64,000 bases of DNA, taken from NCBI GenBank assembly GCA_035578905.1, contig JAQJVL010000249.1, forward strand, positions 1,119,499 to 1,183,498, given 5' to 3'. Below are positions 49,420-60,886 of this stretch, piece after piece (the stretch's first letter is position 1; every line of letters starts with the position of its first letter). The position numbers and the translations under genes are program-made. Below the pieces are notes generated by a model that saw nothing but the letters and a program-made list of their open reading frames with translations, had not been told where the DNA came from and made no database searches. The stretch comes from Stictocephala bisonia (taxonomy: Eukaryota; Arthropoda; Insecta; Hemiptera; Membracidae).

Positions 49420-50000
49420 AAGTATTGACTAATCTCCCGTCAAGGAGTTAAACCCAAGTTTTGTAACCACTGAACTCCTGCTTCTTCTCTCCGATTGAAT
49501 GAAGATCAGCTAATCCCCCCTGAAAAGAACGCAGTGGACAATCATTAACTATGTGATCCATAGTTTGAATATCGACTCCCCAGTCACATGACTAATAATT
49601 TGCCATTACCACTTATATTTCCAATGGTTTCATTTTTCATATTCATTTGAAAGCAATTCAACATAGTCCATTCCTTAAGGGGTAGGTTCATTCCATCGAT
49701 GACGGTCATAGGGTGTAATACCACAAACTTGTTTTGACCGTCAAAAACATCTCAAGTTAACGCGCAGTTGAATTTTGGTGAATATTCATTTGAGATTAAC
49801 TGGGAAGCTAGTTGAAGACGTGGTTATCTTGCAAAATGGGGGGTTTCGGAGTAGAACTCCTTTTCAACTCTCAGAGTTGATATAAGTCCTGTTTGTGTCT
49901 TATATCCGGAGAAGCTATGTTGCACAGCACGGGAAGGTCGAGGGGTTGCATGAGGAGAGAGCCGCTGGTATCCCTCATCAACCTCTCGTACATGTGTACT
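49420..50000 (-). mobile_element. LINE 3' fragment: end of the reverse transcriptase ORF
   Basis: Minus strand, 5' side near 50000. Recognisable pieces: MYERLMRDTSGS, then LPVLCNIASPDIRHK (about 49965-49900), then LKEWTMLNCFQMN (about 49680-49640) and, after a frameshift, CDWGVDIQTMDHIVNDC + PLRSFQGGL (about 49590-49520), with a stop soon after. The series IA-PDIR, then CxxG, then Q-T-M-HIV--CP, then GGL is the usual C-terminal end of many insect LINE ORF2 proteins. The endonuclease and RT catalytic core are absent, so the copy is strongly 5'-truncated. It differs in style from the C-terminus at 23.1-23.5 kb and so belongs to another LINE lineage. Confidence 0.75.
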
Positions 50001-50449
50001 GTTAATTAGTATATAAATAAAAAAAATATATTTAGAAATATTGTAAATTCAAAGTTGTTTGGTTGGGCTCTCTCTATACCCAACAATGAAGAACGAAAGC
50101 AAGCCATTTTATTTTGTGAACAGCTTTTCAGTCAATTAAATTAATAAAAGTGTTATTAGCATCAATAATCAACTAAATATATCTATACTTGTGAACTATA
50201 ACCATTAATCAAGTAATTTCAAGAAGATATCAAAAATAATTATAATTTAATATACATTAGATATTAGAAGAATCAATGGGTGAGCTTCATCCATAACCCT
50301 CAAAAATTTCAAACACTTATTAAATATTTGCCATTTTCAATTCACATGTTATCAATGATTTAACACAAACATTTACCTTATTTGAATAATTTATTTACTT
50401 TTCAAAAAAAAAAAAAAAAAAAAAGTCCAGGACGAGCAACCAAGCCCTA

Positions 50450-50582
50450 CTTGGTGATCACGTGGGCTACCAAAGAATATCAAGGGTGATTACACAAATT
50501 GATCACGGGAGGCTGCCAAAGTTGATCACGAAGGTATCCTTAAGATGATCAGGAGGTTACCTAAGCTGATCACGGGGCTAAC
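50450..50582. repeat. Short minisatellite related to the 3.1-kb array
   Basis: Degenerate ~25-bp units: ggctgccaaagttgatcacg, ggttacctaagctgatcacg and similar, about five copies. An A-run (about 50404-50424) precedes it. Confidence 0.7.
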
Positions 50583-51192
50583 TTAAACGACTTTTTATGA
50601 TGAAAATTTAGTATATACAGTATATACTTATATAACCATTCTTGTAGAAGAAAACCTATAATGTGAATTGAACAACGTCATTTGATGTGTTCTAAACAAA
50701 ATATTGCAGCTACAGCAAAACAGGTGACTTTTTGTTTGCGATTATCTAGGTCAGAAGAGAGTCGTTTCTTGACCTTTCCTTGTACACCATACATAGATAG
50801 TTTAGATATCAGGAGGGAATAAATACATATGAGATAAATACAGGATCCTTTGACTGTTTTGCCTGCTGGTGAAGCTCACTTTTTCGTGCACTTGATATTT
50901 TAATGCCACGGGTGACCCAATCCTTGCCAAAAACTCTGCGTTTACGTCTATTGACTAAAGGAAAAGCTGTATAAAAATAAAAGGTACTAAAAGATTCATT
51001 AAACGTTGAATGGGCATCATTTTTATTTGATACATTAAAGACTGAACTCTAGGATTCGTTTTTTAGTTGTAATGAAAAAGTGTTGATAATTTCTATTAAA
51101 CATTTTAAGTTTAGAGACGGAAGTGTAAGTTTAATTTTTCTTATTATTTTTAAGTGAACCTGCATTGTGCCAAGTGATCGGACATACCACTT

Positions 51193-51880
51193 TCAAATAC
51201 AGCAGTTTGAACAAGGGTAGGGTACAACATTCGTAATAATGTGGCCTATACATGTTTGTGAGTGTTCACTTATTCTTGTAACTTCATAAATGTGGGGGTG
51301 TAAATTATATGAGTTAATTAGGTTTATAAACCGTATCTTGCCATGCTCCTTTCCTAATAAGTTAATGTTGAAGTCTCCAGAAATAGCAAAAGTGCTCTTG
51401 GGATATTTCATATTTAAATACCTTAATACTCCATCAAACTTTTCAAAGAAACAATCTAATTGCATTTATTTTGATGGGAGGGGCTATAAATAGCCAATAC
51501 TTGATGTCTGCGGCAACTCCAATTTCACTGCACAACACTCAAACACCGAAGGTACATTAAAATTAGACAAATCATTAATTACACTAAAAGGCAAAGATTC
51601 CTTTAGTAACACGCAAACTGCTCCACGTATATGATCTGGCCTAAGATGGGATGATGCTAGATTGTACTTATTAACTTTATTTAAAAGAAAATAATTATGA
51701 TCTTTTCTTTTGAATAAAGACAAGTAAAAACAAATAATAATTGGGGGACAAATAGTGAACACTACTACAGAAGGAACTCAAATTCATGTAGTAAAATATA
51801 TACTTCTTCAATTTTTGTAATGGTTATCACATCTTGGACATTGCAATGAAGAATGTGGGAAGGAGTTTGCGAGCACATCA
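51193..51880 (-). pseudogene. LINE ORF2 endonuclease domain
   Basis: An ORF2-like beginning (LHCNVQDVITITKIEE) lies near 51850-51800. The domain then continues in a clear frame: SSHLRPDHIRGAVCVLLKES, SVFECCAVKLELP, STFAISGDFNINLL (about 51400-51360, catalytic GDFN motif), FINLINSYNL, and TRISEHSQTCIGHIITN (about 51280-51220). The C-terminal SDH is altered: RSLG follows the stop. A stop after SSIGYL separates two frames. The fold is the apurinic/apyrimidinic-like endonuclease that nicks target DNA for target-primed reverse transcription. Confidence 0.8.
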
Positions 51881-52016
51881 ATCTATTTACATCACTGACT
51901 GTTTTATGCGGTTATTGAATTTACTGTTAAATTGGATAAAAAATATTCGTTAGGTGTTGATGGTGGTATTGCCTGTGTCGGTGAAAGAGGCAGGCTGGAA
52001 GACGGGGACTCGGGAC

Positions 52017-53460
52017 TCAGTGAGGCGTAGGCACTGGAGAAAGGCAGTGGCAGGAAGTCGATCGTATACTCAGGAGCGATGTCTCAACGGAAGACTGAAA
52101 ACCAGAAGGACCGGCCGCGGAAAGTTGCATGTTGTCGAGTGCTCTAGCGTTAGAAGGTAGGTTATATGGCTGCATTAACCAATCTTCAATTCTATGAAAT
52201 ATATCGTTGGTAATATTTCTGTTGCCCGCCTGGTGGAAGTGGCGCTGTTTCGACCCCAGATCTAGCAATCTAATATTCTTCACATTCTTCTGTAAATCTA
52301 TTTGGTTAGAGTTTAAATTTCTGATGTTTTTATTTTCTAGTGACTAAGGGCTGAAAACAAATCTAGGGGGGACTGTAGCGACAACGAAACGTGCATCTAG
52401 AGAAGACTGGGCCATGGTGTTTTATGTTTCTACTAGCTTTGAAGTATTTAAGTTAGTCTGGTTCATGTTGATAGTTACATGCTACAGTTGATAAGTATAT
52501 ACTACACAGTCATTCTTTCTGAATAATGGTTCTGGCTACCTCTCCGATGGGAGCTCCTGGTATTACTATACTTGGTTTTAGAATTGTGGTTTTGGAATTA
52601 AATTTGTTCGCAAAAGATTGTTCATAGCTCGGCCATGGCTGTCGCTATGCAGTGAAACAGATATATTGAATTTCCTTCGTCTCTTTTTATTGACATTATT
52701 GAAGACTGGCTTCGAATTATGTATTTCAGCATTCCCGACTTGCTATGATGATGGGTGTATTGTTTCTGAAAGTTCGGTTGGGTCAGCGAGAAGAAGAAAC
52801 ATGTTAGATGTGGATACAGGAGGGGCTGACGGCAGCAAGATACCAGTTTTCAATTCTAAGCGCTCTTTATTCAAATTTGTATTTTCGCTCTGTGCTTCTT
52901 CTAATTTCATATTAAGGCAGTTTATGTTGTCATTTAGAGATTCAGTAATTTTCTCTTGATTTTTACTTTCTTCAACTAATTTAACCATTTCGGACTTTAT
53001 TTAAGATATTTCAAGTTTCATACAATTGTTTTCCTTTGTTAGAAGTGCTAGTTTGTCTTGGCAGGAATTCAAATTACATTTACTATTTTCAAAATGTTCC
53101 TGTTCTAAATTTAATTCTTGGACTTTACTGATCAAACAGTCCCTTTGTACCCGCTCATCAATGCGGGCAATCGTCCTTGGATTTAAAACTTATATCGTTA
53201 GTCTGACTTACACCATCAGCAGTTTTGGGTTTTAGAAGATGTGAAAGCATCGGAGTTGATGGAGACTGTTGTTTAGCGAGGAAGGTTGAACAGAGGATAA
53301 AGTAGGAGTTAACGATCGCATAGTGACTGGATCCTTTCCAGAATGCGTGTTCTTGCGGCTTAGCAGCTCAGTGTAGTCCGAGTTGGTGCGTACGGACGCT
53401 AAGCAGTCCTTTGCCAAACATCTGCATGTAACCTCCGCGTTAACGAGGGTTCTGTCTTGT
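52017..53460 (-). pseudogene. LINE ORF1: zinc-finger remnant, coiled coil and SGNH esterase-like domain
   Basis: From the 5' side: a Cys-containing piece (TCRCLAKDCLASVRTNSDY, about 53430-53370) like the end of a PHD-type finger; a Ser-rich linker; a long coiled coil (about 53140-52830: KVQELNLEQEHFEN, LLTKENNCMKLEIS, ESLNDNINCLNMKLEEAQ, NTNLNKERLELKTG) broken by one in-frame TAA near 53002; then the SGNH region with SDSHGRAMNNLL (about 52645-52610, block I), VIPGAPIGEVARTIIQ (about 52575-52530) and RHFHQAGNRNITN (about 52240-52200, near the final His block). Stops and frameshifts occur between the blocks. In related elements this protein binds RNA as a multimer; the esterase role is not settled. 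Confidence 0.7.
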
Positions 53461-53636
53461 CGGTATTTATATTTGTCTATGATGATGCATGGTTTAACAT
53501 TTATTTAATTAAATAAATAAGCAATTAAAATAAATTTATGAAATGAAAAGACCAAGATTATAGGCTATACGTGCTTCAATTTGAACAAAACTTTATAAAA
53601 GGAATATCGTGCTTTGTTAAAAGCCAATAAAAAACA

Positions 53637-53940
53637 CATTTGCAAAAGGAGTTCAGAACTTATAAACTTTTGATATCATTTGCAAACAATGAAATTAGTT
53701 TGATCCCAAATACAAAAGGAATATTTGAAAATCGATCTTTTAACTTTTGGCAATCTGTACAGACCACTCGTGACGCTCCTCGTGCAATAAAAGAGGTTGA
53801 CGTTGCTTTTATTTCCACTTCTAATATAAAAGAATTTATGAACTTCATAAATAAATAGATGCTGGATAGGAGAATGTTCAAGGTGAATACAAAGGAAAAC
53901 AGCTTTCCCGTTTGTTCTTTTTAATGACTCGAACAAAATA
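53637..53940 (+). pseudogene. Possible M14 carboxypeptidase propeptide exon, broken
   Basis: After an AG (ttgcaaaag, ending 53649) comes EFRTYKLLISFANNEIS, then NRSFNFWQSVQTTRDAPRAI, then KEVDVAFISTSNIKEFMNF, then a TAG; beyond it the same region reads ENVQGEYKGKQLS. Propeptides of M14 zinc carboxypeptidases share this order: Y-x-V/L start, a G/F-x-FW segment, a V-D-V/I-x-V/I-x strand, EF-x-x-F/L, then I-x-NVQ. The pattern is a reasonable match by eye. Two stops (after FINK and before ENVQ) lie inside, so it is probably a pseudogene or a duplicated exon. No catalytic domain was found nearby. Alternative: chance similarity. Confidence 0.4.
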
Positions 53941-56626
53941 ATTTCGGGTTGTCCTCCAATGTATTCATTAAACAATGTGAGTAGTTAGAATAGTGCCAGC
54001 TTGTTTGATATCCCAAAACTTAAAACATGTAACATTCGGAATGAAAGTAAATCTCATAATTTTCAATTTTTACTTAGGTTAATAAGTTTTCAGTATATTG
54101 TACGTCATTCATTTTAGATCTATTACTATAAAGAGACAATAAGCTAGTCTTAGCGGGAGAAATTTGATTTACTTAGTTAAAGAGAGGTAGATTGAGGCAA
54201 AAGAGTTAAGTGCTCGCTTCTATTTAATTTGGCTGAGAGCCAATTGCAGCTATGAGCTGACTAAGAAAAAAAATTCAGCAAACACAACCTTTGTAAAAAC
54301 CCTGATTAGATTATCTAATTGATGCGAAAGCTTGGCAATATGTCTGATTACTTCTTTTTAATTATTTTAATTAATAGTTTGGCATCACGCACTCAAATGG
54401 TATTAATTAAAATTCTTTACAAACTGTAACTGTCTGTTACACTTAGGTAAACGTGATATTTAACGGTTCTTCAATCCACTTATATTAGCTTAAAGAGATA
54501 CTACTTATACACACACTGTATTGTATACAACCAGTCTAAATATAACTGGTCTTGAAAATATTTCTATGAAGTCAATTTATTTCTCGTTAAAAAAAAGTTG
54601 TAACAAACATAATGATGTTTTTTTTACTCTCTTAACAACATAATTAATAGTTACTGAATAATAAAACACGCCATATAGCTTAAAAATATAGAGTAACATT
54701 AATAAAATTGAATTCAATTGAGTTCTTTTTTTAAATTAACTAAAGTTGTTTCATTAAAAAAAAAACCTTGCCATGAGATCTATTACTTAGATTTATTTCG
54801 AATTATTTACCTTTCGTTTGACACATTTTAAGAACTAATTATATTATAAAGATGTAACTGAAATAACTCACTGCTATAAATACATACATACATCTCATGT
54901 AACGGCCATTCAAAAAAATTCACAAAAGGAAACTTTTAAAGCTATAAAAGGTGTTTAGTTGCAAATACGCTTTTATTGTAATGTTGATCAGTATTTCTTA
55001 CCATCAAGGCTAATACACTGCCAAGTTAGATATAATATAACTATATATCAAGATGTATTGGTGATGTATACATATCACGTAGATGAACGATTTAGGTTTG
55101 GAACTTATTTTGATGGCTTTTTAACCACAGGTACAAACTTGTTAAGGCCCATTTTTAATTACGTACATATATTGCATGTACATGTGAATTGAGGATGGTT
55201 TTATTTATTAAAAATGCCACTTAGTAAATAACAAGCAACCGTTAAACTTTACGAATGACTGTAGCTCCCATGAAAATGGAAATATGATAGCATTAGATAA
55301 TTTTTTCTGCTTGTTAAATCATACCAGGATATGTTTTAGTTTAAACTTTATTATTATCATGCTTCTTGAGAGCCAATTTTTACTATTAGGAGTTCCTAAA
55401 CTACGTTCCCATCTAAACTGTCACTGATCGTGTAAAACTCCTTAGTTACAGGGTTGGTTAGAATAGTTCTTAAAACCATTCTTTTACAGTATATTATACT
55501 AATAAATTATTTAAAGTAAATTATATATAAATAAAGTGTTATCTTCTAATATTTAATCAAATCAAATGTAATATTGTGCATCATATACGAAAATATATTA
55601 GTTAATAAATAGATTTTGCAGATTGTGTGTTTTTTATAAAATGGTCAATATTTTTACTATATACAACCTGTTTGTGATTGATGCCATTTGAAAACAAAAT
55701 AATTCTATTCACATAAATCCTCATCAAAATTGTTATAGTTTTAAACAGTGCATTAAAAATATATATCAGCATATTAAACGTGTATAAACTAATATTTTTG
55801 CTAAACATATTTTGAAAACGATAAGAAATCGGAAAAACAGGTTTTCACGAAAGAATATTATGAAAAGAAACAACTCTAAGAGTATAATAGAATGAACAAA
55901 CAGTTGCTTTATTTTTTTATTTCACAATCACTGAAAACTTGAAATATAACATTCGACTTTAGAACTATTCATTCATTTACATGAATTTATCTCATTAATT
56001 AAAATACTATTTTGTACTAAAAAAATTTGATATCCATAGATCACTAGTTTGATAATCTGTTGAAATAAAAATATATTATAAAATGAAAGTAACATAATTT
56101 TTAAAGACTTTTATTAATAAACTTTATCCACCATAAATTGTTTTTGTATATTTTTTTAACATATACAAAAACAATTATTCAAACTTATGCTATATTACAA
56201 TACTATTTTATTATAATATTTCTTCGCTATTCCACGATACAAGTGTATATGGAAACTTAAACCTATATTTCATTAGGCCTATCAACAATTACTGTTTGAA
56301 CCGATATGATATAAGTACTCTTTTGATAATCGTTAATATATTGTTGTTGGCTTTAATTATTCTACTGTAAGATGTTGTAGTCCTGAAATGTTACTTTAAA
56401 TACCATTACAAAGCAAAGTAAAATGTATACTACCTTTCTAATGGAACCTTTCTTTCAGAATTAAGGATGATTGTATATTAATTAGAAAACGTATGAGTTA
56501 CCATTGACAACTTTGAAATACATTATTAATTAAGTATTATTTGTAGCATCAAACAATTTAAATTGAACATTTAAGTTTTAATATACTGTTGATTCATCAA
56601 ATAAGATCCTAGAAACTCGTCAACAG
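53941..56626. other. AT-rich non-coding DNA
   Basis: No catalytic domain of a carboxypeptidase and no other gene was recognised in this 2.7 kb. Short chance ORFs only (54959, 55602). Confidence 0.5.
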
Positions 56627-57881
56627 GTGAAACACCAAGTAGATGTGAAGACCACTCAGTTGTTTGTGAAACACCAAGTATATGTGAAGACCACTCAGTT
56701 GTTTGTGAAACACCAAGTAGATGTGAAGACCACCCAGTTGTTTGTGAAACACCAAGCAGATGTGAACACCACTCAGTTGTTTGTGAAACACCAAGTAGAT
56801 GTGAAGACCACCCAGTTGTTTGTGAAACACCAAGTAGATGTGAAGACCACCCAGTTGTTTGTGAAACACCAAGTAGATGTGAAGACCACTCAGTTGTTTG
56901 TGAAACACCAAGTAGATGTGAAGACCACTCAGTTGTTTGTGAAACACCAAGTAGATGTGAAGACCACTCAGTTGTTTGTGAAACACCAAGTAGATGTGAA
57001 GACCACCCAGTTGTTTGTGAAACACCAAGTAGATGTGAAGACCCCCCAGTTGTTTGTGAAACACCAAGTGGATGTGAAGACCACCCAGTTGTTTGTGAAA
57101 CACCAAGTAGATGTGAATACCACTCAGTTGTTTGTGAAACACCAAGTAGATGTGAAGACCACCCAGTTGTTTGTGAAACACCAAGTAGATGTGAAGACCA
57201 CTCAGTTGTTTGTGAAACACCAAGTAGATGTGAAGACCACTCAGTTGTTTGTGAAACACCAAGTAGATGTGAAGACCACTCTGTTGTTTGTGAAACACCA
57301 AGTAGATGTGAAGACCACCCAGTTGTTTGTGAAACACCAAGTAGATGTGAAGACCACTCAGTTGTTTGTGAAACACCAAGTAGATGTGAAGACCACCCAG
57401 TTGTTTGTGAAACACCAAGTATATGTGAAGACCACCCAGTTGTCTGTGAAACACCAAGTAGATGTGAAGACCACCCAGTTGTTTGTGAAACACGAAGTAG
57501 ATGTGGGAACCACTCAGTTGTTTGTGAAACACCAAGTAGATGTGAACACCACTCAGTTGTTTGTGAAACACCAAGTAGATGTGAAGACCACCCAGTTGTT
57601 TGTGAAACACCAAGTAGATGTGAAGACCACTCAGTTGTTTGTGAAACACCAAGTAGATGTGAAGACCACTCAGTTATTTGTGAAACACCAAGTAGATGTG
57701 AAGACTATCCAGTTGTTTGTGAAACACCAAGTAGATGTGAACACCACTCAGTTGTTTGTGAAACACCAAGTAGATGTGAAGACCACCCAGTTGTTTGTGA
57801 AACACCAAGTAGATGTGAACACCACTCAGTTGTTTGTGAAACACCAAGTAGATGTGAAGACCACTCAGTTGTTTGTGAAAC
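56627..57881. repeat. 39-bp tandem array, about 32 copies
   Basis: Unit: gtttgtgaaacaccaagtag then atgtgaagaccactcagtt. 39 bp is 13 codons; both strands are open (FVKHQVDVKTTQL forward, VFHKQLGGLHIYL reverse). Variation is mainly cactc/caccc and gaagacc/gaacacc. Open frames of 450 and 347 codons result from the repetition and are not called as genes. Confidence 0.95.
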
Positions 57882-59741
57882 CTACACTTCTTCTTCCAGA
57901 CTCTGCAAATTGTGTTTTCCTTTCCTTGTATACTCATTCACTTGCACCAAACTCTACCATTCTCACGGTGCTATCCTAACTGTACTTCTCCTTACTCCGA
58001 GTGCTACAACTGTCCTCATGTCTTTATTTTCCATAAGACCAATATTTATTTTTAAAACATAATTACAACTTTATTTATAAACGTGATATTTGATTGAACA
58101 GTATTTTAGAGAGAACACAATTAGATTTTAATTTTAACTTTTTATTTATTTTTAAATACAAATAAATATTTTTCTAAGCCAATACTTTCTAGCAATACCA
58201 CTGGGAATATATATATATGTATATATCAGGGAGCACTCGTTAACTTATTCTATAAAGTATATTAAAAAATATAATCTTAAAACGTTTTCTTGTGAAGTAG
58301 TGTTAAATTTCAAAACGCAGTGCTAGCCGCGTTACGTTATATTTCGGTAGAAGGCTACTCTAGGATGGTCTGAGTTAATTAGGCTTGGGTGTCAGAGGCT
58401 GTACAGTTTCTCTATAAAGCGCAAATATCTAGATAGTACATTGTGGCTTTTCACAAATGTTAAACCATTCTATTGACGGTTTTAAATAATAACACATTTT
58501 TTACATCGTATTAAACATAATAATACAATATAAAATTGATACGAATAAAATTATGTGAATAAAACTGTCCTATTTATTTATCAATGAATAATTAAAGTGA
58601 AAGTAAAATCTTAATCATAAACATTATTCCTTAAATACAAAACACCAAACCGTTTTGTTTGGATAAAAAACACAAACTAGCAGTTGATTCAACTAAATGA
58701 AAAAGTACTTGTATCCTAATTAAAACATATGTTGTAATATTGAAACAAAATCCATTATAAACGAAATCTGGAACAGAATAAAGTTAAATGTAGAATATTT
58801 ATTTGAGAGACAATATCGCTATCACCCCCTGCCTGCTGAATACCGCCCACACAGAGAATGGATCTGTGGCGCACACATTCCATTGTACAGTTTTACAACG
58901 ATATATTAAGGCCTTGATTTCAGAGATTTTTCATTGATCCATCTTAGAACATTTAAGTAAGTTACCACTATTGTAACACTGATTATGAAATGACAACATC
59001 GAGTCAATTTGTTTCATTTATTTTATTTGTTTATTTCAATTTTATTTAAGTGCTTCAATACAGCTAATGCATATTACATTATAGTACTAAATAGAAAAAA
59101 ACAAAACATTTTATAACAACAAAAGTAGAAATAGCAAGATCTCGTTTGTCAGATGCACCACTTAACACTGTTTTTTCAGTTTTATAAAAAAATTTAATAT
59201 TTATGAAAATAATATAAAAAAATAAAAAAAAGTCCAACAGAATTTTCAAAGCCAAAAGAAACGGATAAAAAATGTAATACATATGGAATTGCTTAGCAAA
59301 AACGATATAACTTAACTAAATATACTATTATAACAAAAAATAGCATTTATGCACACATAAGTATATGAAACAAGGAACTATATCAACAGGAAAATTTAAT
59401 ACAAAAGTAAAGATCTAAAATTTAACAATAACAAAGTGTAAATAAATATTTTAGCAAATAACAAGAAAATAAAGACAACACTAATTGAGAAAAAAATTAA
59501 CCAGGTAGGCTACTTGGCTCAGTAAGCAAATTCGTTTAACAACTACTCTATCCCTAAAAAACTTAATAAAGTTGTACAATACTGTTCTATTTATTACTTT
59601 AATTTAGTAGGTTCCAAATATATTACTGTAACAGTAATAATAATCCAAGTTGCAAACTTGGAAGTACTAAAATACGTTTGGCTTAGCGTCATATTAGTTT
59701 GGTATGACAGTTTGCGCATTTTGGACGAACGACTAAAACTA
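57882..59741. other. AT-rich non-coding DNA
   Basis: No gene. A short AT microsatellite lies near 58208-58226. Confidence 0.5.
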
Positions 59742-59972
59742 AAAGTACATGTATTGCTGGGCGGGTGGATCACTTCCATCGCTCGTGTTGGTCGGGCGGG
59801 TGGGACACTACCATTGTTCGTGTATGGGTGGGCGGTGAGTAACTTCTATTGCACGTATATGGGTGGACAGGTGGCACACTTCCATTGCACGTGTCTGGTG
59901 GGCGGGTGGGACACTACTATTGCAAGGTGTAGGGGTGGGTGGGTGGGTGGATCATTACCATTGCACGTGTAT
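59742..59972. repeat. Degenerate 36-bp minisatellite array C (about 6 units)
   Basis: Units such as gcacgtgtatgggtgggcg + ggtgggacactaccatt. Same family as the arrays at 16.7 and 20.0 kb (shared cgtgtatgggtggg), but more diverged, with irregular unit lengths and a gggt run near 59935. Confidence 0.8.
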
Positions 59973-60886
59973 ATTTACTACCCCTGCATCAAATTAGTGT
60001 TTGTTTCATTTTAAAATTAAATGCCTAAGTTTATCGACTTGACAAGGTTGTTTTCGACAAACTAGGAATCCAAGCAGAGAGTGCTGGTAGGAGTAAATGG
60101 GATTGATGTAGATTGTGTCCATGGAATTTTGTGGAATATTAATGTTTTACACTTTATTCAACAAAACACAAAACATTCATCATTATATGTAGGTTATCTA
60201 TCCTGCCGTAATTGGATCCTGAATGAATCAAATAAAGTATTTTAATTACAGATTTGATTGTAGCTATATTTTGAAAAAATCATTTTAATTGAAATATATT
60301 ATATTAATGTACTGTGAATGAATTATTAAAATAACACAAGTAATGTACAACATGTAGCTTAATAAAGCAATTTATAGATTTTTGCTTCTTGTATATAAAT
60401 GTGTGGGTGATAATATCTTGACGCCTGTGCAAGTTCTTATTAAAAATGTCATTATGAAATAAAATCTATTTCTGATTGATGAGTACACAATATTATGATG
60501 TAAACACAAAAATACAATAAAACCGTTTTTTCCTAGCGTACCATATGGTCACGCAAAACATGATGTAGAAAATTGACAGGGAATTTTAGGTTACAGTTCT
60601 ATTAAGTTTGCCAACCTGATCATTGTGATCCAGAAGAACTACCCTGTCTATTGATATGGTTAGTTAATGTTATAATAGTGTTTTAGTTTAAAAAACAACA
60701 TTTCTTTACGACACAGTTTTTCTCAGCTTGAAAAATAATGAATCAACAATTTCTGTAAATAATATTCTGCTTTACTTTTCAGTAAATAAAGTATCATTTA
60801 CTTGTAATACAATATCCATTAGGGAAATAAACATGATGTGCATTTGTGTTGTGCTATGTTTGATTGGACTCCTGCAAACAAACCTT
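59973..60886. other. AT-rich non-coding DNA
   Basis: No gene. An accatatggt palindrome inside tagcgtaccatatggtcacg (about 60536) may be a remnant of the piggyBac terminal region, but no TTAA-flanked end could be placed. Confidence 0.45.

Larger units (their letters stand above)
50820..53460 (-). mobile_element. LINE fragment: SGNH-type ORF1 plus endonuclease of ORF2
   Basis: Minus strand, 5' end near 53460. It contains a decayed ORF1 (53460 to about 52015) and the first part of ORF2 (about 51880-50820). The ORF2 part has the endonuclease but the reverse transcriptase is missing. ORF1 with a coiled coil and an SGNH/GDSL esterase-like domain is known from CR1/L2-type LINEs. The linker after the endonuclease (GKDWVTRGIKISSARKSELH, about 50945-50890) is usual for these elements. 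The copy is cut at its 3' side within ORF2. Confidence 0.8.

Noticed and set aside
49420..53460. A single LINE running from ORF1 to the RT C-terminus
   Set aside because: The RT core is missing, an unrelated short array lies between the parts, and the C-terminal motifs are of a different style from CR1/L2-type elements with SGNH ORF1. Two separate fragments are more likely.
56609..57979. 450- and 347-codon frames on opposite strands
   Set aside because: A by-product of the 39-bp unit, which is open on both strands.
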